Shown here piece after piece: positions 1 to 5,734 of a stretch of DNA of 6,613 nucleotides. The notes under the pieces are model-generated. The model worked only from the letters and a program-made list of their open reading frames with translations, had not been told where the DNA came from and ran no database searches. The stretch is taken from NCBI GenBank assembly GCA_018883485.1, contig VEQB01000129.1:1-6613 (forward strand), read 5' to 3'. This DNA is from Bacteroidota bacterium. GTDB taxonomy: Bacteria > Bacteroidota > Bacteroidia > UKL13-3. Position 1 is the stretch's first letter, and the number at the start of each line of letters is the position of its first letter. A program made the translations under genes and the position numbers.

Positions 1-271
1 GGTTAATAGCCATAACTGGCATTCCTTTAGGTGCATATTTTTTGTGAATTGCGATGATGCGCTGCTCATAGGCCTGCGAGAAAGGGCAATGGTTGCATGT
101 GAAAATAACAATGGCACCTTGGCCTTTAGCTAAACTAGCTAAAGAATGCATTTTACCATCGGTTCCTTTTAAATAAAAATCATTGGCTTTGTCGCCTGGT
201 TTATAACCAGTTTGAGCTTGAACCAAGGTAAGGTTCGCAAATACTAAAAATGCTAAAATTAATTTCTTCAT
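1..271 (-). CDS. Exported thioredoxin-fold (AhpC/TSA-like) protein with CNHC motif, 3' end cut off
   Basis: Only the first 90 residues lie in the window; the frame stays open to base 1, so the C-terminal part is missing. The start (MKKLILAF) opens a signal peptide of about 19 residues, with a hydrophobic core and a probable signal peptidase I site after VQA, so the protein should act outside the cytoplasm. After it come a redoxin-type N-terminus (PGDKANDFYLKGTDGK, about 25-40) and a beta strand leading into FTCNHCPFSQAYEQR. C59-N-H-C62 takes the place of the redox-active CxxC. This CNHCP form is known from a branch of thioredoxin/AhpC-TSA-like proteins, many of unknown substrate. The cis-proline that would complete the site lies outside the window. 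The ATG follows the stop of the upstream TlpA-like gene by 1 bp, so it is the third gene of the upp operon. The fold is secure; disulfide reductase versus peroxiredoxin-like activity is not resolved. Confidence 0.85.
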   Translation of the reverse strand, partial: MKKLILAFLVFANLTLVQAQTGYKPGDKANDFYLKGTDGKMHSLASLAKGQGAIVIFTCNHCPFSQAYEQRIIAIHKKYAPKGMPVMAIN

Positions 272-272
272 A

Positions 273-755
273 TTACTTTTGTTTTTCAATCATTACTTTC
301 AATTCTACATCATTGAGTTCACCTGCATGGAATTGGGTTGACCGCTTGCCTCCGCCCAAAACTAAAGTGGCCGGCAGTTCTCCTTCCCAATCCAGATTTA
401 CTTTATTTACCCAACGGTTTGGGTCGGTTTCGTTCATCCACCAAACTTCATTTTTTAAACCTTTTTGTAGGATAAAAGGTTTTAATTTGGTGTTAATTTG
501 CTTGCTAAAATCATTACTTATTAGAATAATCTTTACCAATTCTCCTTTATAAGTATCAAAGGCCTTTTCAAATACTGGCATTTCTTCTATACAGGGTTTG
601 CACCAAGTTGCCCAGAAATTTAACACATAAACCGTATCTGTGGTGTGATGTATAAATGCGGCTAATTCTTCTGCATTTATTTTCTTTACCTCTTGGGCAT
701 GTATATCACCACATAATAAGCCTAAATATAAAAATACAAAGAATATTTTTTTCAT
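273..755 (-). CDS. Exported TlpA/ResA-like thiol-disulfide oxidoreductase
   Basis: A 160-residue thioredoxin-like protein, probably periplasmic. Residues 1-20 (MKKIFFVFLYLGLLCG...IHA) form a signal peptide with a likely signal peptidase I cut after IHA; C15 does not sit in a convincing lipobox. The thioredoxin core starts with VYVLNFWATWCKPCIEEMP, giving redox cysteines C52 and C55 in a WCKPC motif, and the conserved cis-proline is P128 in ELPATLV. These features fit the TlpA/ResA group, which reduces or exchanges disulfides in envelope proteins, for example during cytochrome c maturation or oxidative repair; the real partner is unknown. An in-frame ATG 18 bases upstream would add MFWRKT inside the upp gene. 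I chose the MKK start because it gives a clean signal peptide and forms an ATGA overlap with the upp stop, typical of translational coupling. The next gene starts 1 bp after this stop. Confidence 0.92.
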   Translation of the reverse strand: MKKIFFVFLYLGLLCGDIHAQEVKKINAEELAAFIHHTTDTVYVLNFWATWCKPCIEEMPVFEKAFDTYKGELVKIILISNDFSKQINTKLKPFILQKGLKNEVWWMNETDPNRWVNKVNLDWEGELPATLVLGGGKRSTQFHAGELNDVELKVMIEKQK

Positions 756-1396
756 AGTTTTTCTCCAAAACAAAGATCGCCAGCATCTCCCAAACCAGGC
801 ACTATATAGCTATCTTCATTTAATAAAGGATCTATTACTGCTAAATAAATATCTGCTTCTGGAATATGGGCCTTAATATAATCTAAGCCTTGCTCACTTC
901 CAATTAAACTAGCTACAATTACCCTGCCAGGCTTCCCTCGTTTTAGGAGTGCCAAATAACTTTGATACATGCTTCTTCCAGTGGCTAACATCGGATCAAT
1001 TAAAATCAAAGTTCTGCCATTTAAATCTGGTGATGCCAAATATCCCATCTTAATTTCAAACGAATGTGCATCAGTATGCTCTCTAAAAGCCGAAACAAAA
1101 GCACTATCTGCCTTGTCAAAATAGTTTACGAATCCTTGATGCATGGGCAAACCTGCTCTTAAAACAGTTGCCAAAACAGGTTGTTTAGAAAGAACAAGAG
1201 AAGTATTAGAGCCTAAAGGACTAGTAATTTCAACCAATTTCCTATCTAAGACCTTACTAATTTCGTAAGCCATAACCTCTCCAATCCTAGTAATATTACT
1301 TCTAAATTTTGCCCGGTCTGTTTGAACCGAAACGTCTCTAAGTTCTGCCAGAAAGTCGTTTAGCAAACTTGGATGTGTATTGAGAATTGTAATCAT
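752..1396 (-). CDS. upp: Uracil phosphoribosyltransferase
   Basis: A 214-residue enzyme, about the usual length, converting uracil and PRPP to UMP and pyrophosphate in cytoplasmic pyrimidine salvage. The family landmarks are present in order: an N-terminal helical region with TDRAKFRSNITRIGE (26-40), VLRAGLPMHQG (78-88), the PRPP-binding loop LILIDPMLATGRS (130-142), and the C-terminal uracil-binding segment YIVPGLGDAGDLCFG (197-211). The loop has Arg at 141 where many UPRTs have Gly; I do not regard this as inactivating. The ATG at 1396 follows a good Bacteroidota -7 element by 17 bp. The stop overlaps the start of the TlpA-like gene by 4 bp. It heads a leftward operon with two exported thioredoxin-fold proteins, an unexpected partnership since Upp is cytosolic. 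Confidence 0.96.
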   Translation of the reverse strand: MITILNTHPSLLNDFLAELRDVSVQTDRAKFRSNITRIGEVMAYEISKVLDRKLVEITSPLGSNTSLVLSKQPVLATVLRAGLPMHQGFVNYFDKADSAFVSAFREHTDAHSFEIKMGYLASPDLNGRTLILIDPMLATGRSMYQSYLALLKRGKPGRVIVASLIGSEQGLDYIKAHIPEADIYLAVIDPLLNEDSYIVPGLGDAGDLCFGEKL

Positions 1397-1413
1397 ATCT
1401 TATTTGTATGAAA

Positions 1414-1421
1414 CAAAGTTA
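1414..1421 (-). promoter_or_regulatory. Probable Bacteroidota -7 promoter element for the upp operon
   Basis: Read leftward this is TAACTTTG, a perfect match to the Bacteroidota -7 consensus TAnnTTTG, ending 17 bp before the upp ATG. A transcription start a few bases downstream would leave a leader of about 12 nt. I see no clear TTTG -33 element at normal spacing, so the promoter may be moderate or regulated. The 76-bp gap (1397-1472) must also hold the rightward promoter for the beta-CASP gene; the closest match there is TTTCTTTG at 1433-1440, one base off consensus, and it is not listed separately. Confidence 0.5.
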
Positions 1422-1472
1422 AGGAAAGCGTGTTTCTTTGTGCACTGATATTTTAACGAAAATAGAGAACGA

Positions 1473-2891
1473 ATGAAGTTAAGTTTTTTTGGTGCGGCAA
1501 AGCAGGTAACGGGAAGCATGTATTTATTAACCTTAGATTCTGGTTATAAAATTCTGATTGATTGCGGAATGGATTATGAAATGAAAAAGAATCCTGTAGC
1601 AAGGGCGCAGCTTTTTCCTTTTGAGCCAGTTACCGTTGATTTGGTAATTTTAACCCATGCACATATTGACCATAGTGGCAATTTACCAGCCCTTGTAGGT
1701 GCTGGTTTTAAGGGTCATATTATTTGCACCCCAGCAACTGCAGAACTTACCCAATTTTTATTATTCGATTCGGCAAACATACAATGGAGTAATTACCGTA
1801 AAACTCTTGCAAACACAAAGAAAACAAAACGCGATTACATCGAAAAGCCGTTATTTAATGAAAAACAAGTAAAAGATTGTATAGATCAATTTCTCACCTT
1901 GAACCTAAATAAAGATTTTAGAATTAATCCAGAAATAAGTTTAAAATTGGTAGAAGCAGGTCACTTATTAGGAGCTGCAAGTGTTGCCCTTACAATTACA
2001 GAAAAAGGAGTAACCCAAACCATAGGTTTTACAGGAGATTTGGGCAGAGCAAATAGCAAATTGGTAAGAAATGGAGAAATACTTGAAGGAGTAAGTTACC
2101 TTATTACAGAGGCTACCTATGGCGGCAGAAAACACATGGTAGAGAAAAGTGCAGAAGATGAGTTACTCAACTATATTCAAAAAACCTGTATTGAATTTAG
2201 GGGAAGATTAGTTATTCCAGCTTTTAGTGTAGGTCGCACGCAAGCCATTGTATTCACCATTCGTCAGCTTAAACAAAAGGGACTTATCCCTTCTTGGCTA
2301 AAAGTTTTTGTGGATAGCCCGCTTGCCATTAAAAGTACACCAGTGTATGAGCGACATGCTTATTTATTAAATGAAGAAGCACATAGTTTCATGCGCGAAA
2401 ATGGAAGTTTGTTCCAATTTGAAGGAATTGAATACTTAGAAGATATGGATCAACATGAAGAATTGATGCATTACTACGACCCTTGTATAATTATTAGTGC
2501 AGCGGGAATGGTTGAAGGTGGAAGAATTCAAGAACATGTAATGAATAATATTGAAAATCCATACAGCACGATTTTAATTGCAGGTTATTGCGCCGAAGGA
2601 ACCTTGGGACATCGTTTATTATTGGGTCAATCAACCATCAAGATTAAAAACAAGGATAAAAATGTATATGCGCAAATTGCCAGAACAGATGTCTATAGTT
2701 CACATCCCGATCACGATGAAGTAAAGAACTATATCTTAAATACTAGGGATAATAGTCAGGGTAATTTTCGTAAGGTTTTCTTGGTTCATGGCGATATTCC
2801 GCATTTAGAAGCGATGAGAGTTTCACTAGAAGAAAGTGGGCTAAGTGGAAAAGTGGTTGTACCAGATATGTTAGAGGAGTTTTATTTATAA
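1473..2891 (+). CDS. Beta-CASP family metallo-beta-lactamase fold nuclease (CPSF/RNase J-like)
   Basis: A 472-residue cytoplasmic metallo-hydrolase of the beta-CASP type, the family of RNA-processing enzymes that includes CPSF-73, RNase J and bacterial stand-alone members. The MBL core opens with LSFFGAAKQVTGSMYLL. Zinc ligands are H62, H64, D66 and H67 (THAHIDHSGNLP), H164 (EAGHLLGAAS) and D189 (FTGDLGR). The beta-CASP domain follows: motif A E213 (TEATYGGR), PAFSVGRTQ (249-257), SPLA (282-285) and the glycine-rich IISAAGMVEGGR (340-351). Motif B is H411 (YSSHPDHDE) and motif C is H439 (FLVHGD), so all catalytic residues are present and the enzyme should be active. Endo- or exonucleolytic RNA cleavage is the family expectation; the substrate is unknown. 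It has no RNase J-like C-terminal extension. The PolX-like gene follows 25 bp after the stop on the same strand, so co-transcription is likely. Confidence 0.93.
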   Translation: MKLSFFGAAKQVTGSMYLLTLDSGYKILIDCGMDYEMKKNPVARAQLFPFEPVTVDLVILTHAHIDHSGNLPALVGAGFKGHIICTPATAELTQFLLFDSANIQWSNYRKTLANTKKTKRDYIEKPLFNEKQVKDCIDQFLTLNLNKDFRINPEISLKLVEAGHLLGAASVALTITEKGVTQTIGFTGDLGRANSKLVRNGEILEGVSYLITEATYGGRKHMVEKSAEDELLNYIQKTCIEFRGRLVIPAFSVGRTQAIVFTIRQLKQKGLIPSWLKVFVDSPLAIKSTPVYERHAYLLNEEAHSFMRENGSLFQFEGIEYLEDMDQHEELMHYYDPCIIISAAGMVEGGRIQEHVMNNIENPYSTILIAGYCAEGTLGHRLLLGQSTIKIKNKDKNVYAQIARTDVYSSHPDHDEVKNYILNTRDNSQGNFRKVFLVHGDIPHLEAMRVSLEESGLSGKVVVPDMLEEFYL

Positions 2892-2916
2892 TTTGGGTTT
2901 AATACCTTGCAAGGGT

Positions 2917-4569
2917 ATGAATAATTCTGATATAGCCGATATTTTAAAAGCCTATGCCGACCTTAGCGAGTTGCATGGTGGAAACCCATTCAAAATAAAA
3001 TCATTTGCGGCTGCATCGTTTCGAATAGATAAACTGCCAATACCATTGGCCAATAAGAGCATTGCCGAATTAGAAGCTATTGATGGCGTGGGAAAAAGTA
3101 TTGCTAAAGTAGTGTATGAAATTGCCCAACACAATCGCTTTCCAGAACTTGAAGAATTAATTGCAAATACACCTGAGGGTGTAAGAGACATCATGCGCAT
3201 TAAGGGCATTGGACCCAAGAAAGTGGCAGTGATTTGGAAGGAAATGCAGATAGAAACCATTGGAGAGTTGTTGTATGCCTGCAAAGAAAATAGGTTAGCG
3301 CAATTTAAAGGGTTTGGGCTCAAAACCCAAGAGGCCGTTATTAAACAAATAGAATTTATGTTTGCTAGTGCAAACAAATTTCATTACGCCAAAGCACAAC
3401 CTATTGCCGCTTCTGTATTTGGCTTCATACAACAATGCGAAACCTATGAAAGTGCTTCTTTATGCGGGCATATTAGAAGAGGATTTGAAGTTTTAGAATC
3501 CATGGATATTTTAATTGCTACAGATAATGAAGAGGCTTTTATGCAAGAGCTTTCTAGCCTATTGAACCAATCTATTCTAACAAATCAATTTACCTACTTA
3601 GGCTACCCCATTCATGTATACTTTAGCACTCCAGATGCTTTTGCTTGGGAGTTATTTAGGTTGAGCAGCGATACCAAACATGCAGAAAAAATATTGGCTA
3701 GAATTGGTTCACCCATACCCGAAGTAAGAGATGAAGAAGAAATTTATGAAGTAGCAAACTTACCTTATATCAATCCAGTTTTGCGCGACAATAGAAATGA
3801 AATTGAGTTAGCAGAACAAGGAAAGCTTCCAGAACTTGTAGAATATGGAGATTTAAAAGGTCCCTTGCACAATCATTCTACATGGAGTGATGGTTTAAAC
3901 ACTATTTCTGAAATGGCAACTTGGTGTTATAAGCAAGGCTTCGAATATTTAGGAATGGCAGACCATAGTAAAAGTGCCTTTTATGCCAAAGGATTAAATG
4001 AAGAACGTGTTTTAGCGCAACAAGAAGAAATTAAAAAGTTGAATTTAACTTGGAAAGACTTTCGAATTTTTGCAGGAATAGAATGTGATATTTTGTATGA
4101 TGGAAATTTAGATTACGATAATAGTATCCTTAAAACATTCGACTACGTGGTAGCCTCTGTTCATAGCATTTTAAAAATGACAGAAGAAAAGGCGATGGAA
4201 AGGCTTTTGAAAGCAATTGAAAACCCCTACACCACTATCTTGGGCCACCCTACTGGAAGATTATTATTAATGCGAGAAGGTTATCCAATTAACCACCATA
4301 AAATAATAGATGCCTGCGCTGCAAACAATGTAGTAATAGAATTAAATGCAAATCCTTACCGCTTAGATATGGATTGGCGTTATATTGATTATGCCTTGGA
4401 AAAAGGCGTTATGATAAGTATAAACCCAGATGCCCATGAATTGGAAGGATTCTTGGATATGCATTGGGGAATAGTAGCGGCACAAAAAGGCGGACTTTAC
4501 AAAGAAATGTGCTTCAATGCAAAGTCCGCCTTAGAATTAGATACTTGGTTTAAAAAGAAGCGCGGCTAG
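2917..4569 (+). CDS. PolX-like protein: helix-hairpin-helix, degenerate polymerase X palm, intact PHP nuclease domain
   Basis: A 550-residue protein with the architecture of bacterial DNA polymerase X. An 8-kDa-type N-terminus (ADLSELHGGNPFKIKSF) is followed by three helix-hairpin-helix turns: DGVGKSIA (56-63), KGIGPKKV (96-103) and KGFGLKTQ (131-138). The palm (about 180-255) is degenerate. CGHIRRGFEVLESMDILIAT stands where active enzymes have GS...RRG...DxD, so the first Asp is S195 and only D197 remains. The third Asp, expected near GYPIHVYF, appears to be H233. The thumb-like EEEIYEVANLPYINPVLRD (273-291) is conserved. The PHP domain is complete: H318, H320, D325, H350, E389, H416, H444, D505 and H507, matching the nine metal ligands of the fold. 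In B. subtilis PolX this domain gives Mn-dependent 3'-5' exonuclease and AP endonuclease activities. I infer a DNA-binding nuclease without polymerase activity. The start is ATG 2917, which follows an AAGGG; an in-frame TTG at 2893 would add eight non-conserved residues. Confidence 0.9.
   Translation: MNNSDIADILKAYADLSELHGGNPFKIKSFAAASFRIDKLPIPLANKSIAELEAIDGVGKSIAKVVYEIAQHNRFPELEELIANTPEGVRDIMRIKGIGPKKVAVIWKEMQIETIGELLYACKENRLAQFKGFGLKTQEAVIKQIEFMFASANKFHYAKAQPIAASVFGFIQQCETYESASLCGHIRRGFEVLESMDILIATDNEEAFMQELSSLLNQSILTNQFTYLGYPIHVYFSTPDAFAWELFRLSSDTKHAEKILARIGSPIPEVRDEEEIYEVANLPYINPVLRDNRNEIELAEQGKLPELVEYGDLKGPLHNHSTWSDGLNTISEMATWCYKQGFEYLGMADHSKSAFYAKGLNEERVLAQQEEIKKLNLTWKDFRIFAGIECDILYDGNLDYDNSILKTFDYVVASVHSILKMTEEKAMERLLKAIENPYTTILGHPTGRLLLMREGYPINHHKIIDACAANNVVIELNANPYRLDMDWRYIDYALEKGVMISINPDAHELEGFLDMHWGIVAAQKGGLYKEMCFNAKSALELDTWFKKKRG
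4484..4532 (-). terminator. Terminator-like hairpin for phaC, inside the PolX-like gene
   Basis: A perfect 12-bp inverted repeat, AAGGCGGACTTT (4487-4498) and AAAGTCCGCCTT (4521-4532), flanks a 22-nt loop. On the leftward transcript the second arm runs straight into a U tract (five T in a row, two of them in the stem), while the rightward strand has no T run. It lies about 40 nt past the phaC stop, so an intrinsic terminator for phaC is the best reading. The same bases code for QKGGL...NAKSALE near the end of the PolX-like protein. Confidence 0.6.
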
Positions 4570-4580
4570 GCTTAGCTTCT
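4556..4580. repeat. Short inverted repeat over the convergent stop codons
   Basis: AGAAGC (4556-4561) and GCTTCT (4575-4580) form a 6-bp stem with a 13-nt loop holding both the PolX-like stop (TAG) and the phaC stop (TAA). Read leftward it is followed by TTTTAA, so it could be a weak first terminator for phaC. It is short enough to be coincidental. Confidence 0.3.
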
Positions 4581-5630
4581 ATCAATTACCCACTGGGCAA
4601 CCTTAGGGCCAAGCTCCTTTTGAGAACGCCCGCCAACAAATACACCTATGTGGCCTCCCGGGAAAGCATATTCTTCTTTGTCCTTAGAACCTATCACCTT
4701 CATCACAGTTCTTGTGGAATTATTAGGAATAATATTGTCTTCTGTAGCAAAAATATTTAGGAAAGGCATAGTGATTTTCTTCAAATCAACTTTGTGACTA
4801 CCTAAAATAAATTCGCCTTTAATAAGCTTATTGTCTCTCCAAAGATCTTTAATGTATTTACGAAACATTTCGCCGGCTAAATCAGGACAATCATTCTTCC
4901 ATTTTTCCATTCGAAGGAAGTTAGAAAGTTTGGCATCATCTTGCATCATGTCCATCATACCAAAGTATTTACTAATATCTGCACTAGGCTTAAGCGAACC
5001 AAATCCAGCATTTAGCATATCGGCAGGAATAATCCCAAGGCTATCTACCATGGTATCAACATCCAAATCTTTTGTCCATTTGTAAAGCATGCACTCATTT
5101 CCACTAAAGTCGAAAGGTGTAACATAAACTGTTAATGATTGTAGTTTTTCTGGATAAATAGCAGCGTAAATTGCGCTGAATGTACCTCCTTGACAAATGC
5201 CCATTTTATGGATTTTAGGGCTTTTGGTAGATTTACGAATGAAATCTACTGCATCATTCATAAAACCAAGGATATAATCTTCCATAGTTAGGTATTTATG
5301 TTGTTGCTTAGGGTAACCCCAATCCATAATATAAATATCCAAACCTTCGTCGATTAGCTTTTTCATTAAGCTTCTATCGGGCTGTAAATCCAATACATCA
5401 TGGCGGTTCATAATAGCAAAAGAAACCAACACTGGTATTTTGCTTTTGGCAGGTGTATCGCGCTTGTAATGGTATAACTTAACTAAATCGTTTTCCCATA
5501 CTAATTCTTTGGGAGTAGTAGCAACTTCTACTTCTTCTACATTTGATAATACTTCAAAACCCTTTACCATTTTCTGGCTGGTACTTTGAAGCTCTTCTAG
5601 TATCTCTGCTAGATTGAAATTATGTAACAT
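4572..5630 (-). CDS. phaC: Class III polyhydroxyalkanoate synthase, catalytic subunit PhaC
   Basis: A 352-residue alpha/beta-hydrolase fold enzyme that polymerises (R)-3-hydroxyacyl-CoA into polyester on the granule surface. The short length, close to the roughly 355 residues of Allochromatium PhaC and far below the near 600 of class I/II enzymes, together with the adjacent phaE, marks it as class III. The lipase-like box is GICQGG with nucleophile C146. The other triad members are D298 in FATEDNIIPN and H327 in FPGGHIGVFVGGRSQKE. Other conserved blocks are PVLVSFAIMNRHDVLDLQPDRSL (66-88) and IYIMDWGYP (99-107). All catalytic residues are present, so activity is expected, with PhaE as obligate partner. 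The ATG at 5630 lies 37 nt after the terminator U tract that follows phaE, in an A/T-only run without a Shine-Dalgarno sequence. The gene converges on the PolX-like gene with 2 bp between stops. Confidence 0.95.
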   Translation of the reverse strand: MLHNFNLAEILEELQSTSQKMVKGFEVLSNVEEVEVATTPKELVWENDLVKLYHYKRDTPAKSKIPVLVSFAIMNRHDVLDLQPDRSLMKKLIDEGLDIYIMDWGYPKQQHKYLTMEDYILGFMNDAVDFIRKSTKSPKIHKMGICQGGTFSAIYAAIYPEKLQSLTVYVTPFDFSGNECMLYKWTKDLDVDTMVDSLGIIPADMLNAGFGSLKPSADISKYFGMMDMMQDDAKLSNFLRMEKWKNDCPDLAGEMFRKYIKDLWRDNKLIKGEFILGSHKVDLKKITMPFLNIFATEDNIIPNNSTRTVMKVIGSKDKEEYAFPGGHIGVFVGGRSQKELGPKVAQWVIDRS

Positions 5631-5666
5631 TTTTAAAATTTATTAAGACAATATAATAAGATTCAT

Positions 5667-5712
5667 AAAAAAAGCCACAGAATTCTGGTTTGAACCAAAA
5701 ATCTGCGGCCTT
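5667..5712 (-). terminator. Strong intrinsic terminator between phaE and phaC
   Basis: Read leftward, GCCGCAGA (5709-5702) pairs with TCTGTGGC (5681-5674) through eight pairs including one G-U. After one T-T mismatch the helix continues through a further eight pairs (one G-U) to a 2-nt apex, TGGTT-CA-AACCA. Seven T follow (5673-5667). It begins about 23 nt after the phaE stop. The single wobble is a G-U on the leftward RNA but an A-C mismatch on the other strand, and the T run is only downstream leftward, so the orientation is clear. It should end or attenuate phaE transcription before phaC. Confidence 0.85.
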
Positions 5713-5734
5713 ATAACTAAACAAACCCTAAAAC

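Noticed and set aside
250..552. Rightward 100-residue open frame
   Set aside because: Antisense to the well-supported TlpA-like gene, with no recognisable motif.
708..716. Lipobox at C15 of the TlpA-like protein
   Set aside because: The residue before the Cys is Leu (GLLC), unlike the small residue needed for lipoprotein processing; a signal peptidase I site follows at IHA.
755..773. Longer start for the TlpA-like protein (MFWRKT extension)
   Set aside because: It would place charged residues ahead of the signal peptide and overlap upp by 22 bp; the MKK start with its ATGA overlap fits better.
1403..1440. Rightward promoter TTTG (1403-1406) with TTTCTTTG (1433-1440) for the beta-CASP gene
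   Set aside because: The -7 box has one mismatch and the 26-nt spacing is too long for a Bacteroidota promoter.
2952..3377. Leftward 141-residue open frame
   Set aside because: It lies fully antisense to the helix-hairpin-helix part of the PolX-like gene and has no recognisable domain or promoter.
4831..5085. Rightward 84-residue open frame
   Set aside because: Antisense to phaC, no domain.
5643..5666. Possible leader peptide MNLIILS ahead of phaC
   Set aside because: An ATG just after the terminator U tract opens a 7-codon frame ending in TAA. It is too short, has no ribosome binding site and no regulatory codon pattern.
5643..5666. Possible phaC promoter (leftward TATATTG-like box)
   Set aside because: It is imperfect against TAnnTTTG and has no -33 partner at normal spacing; in such AT-rich sequence this match is expected by chance.
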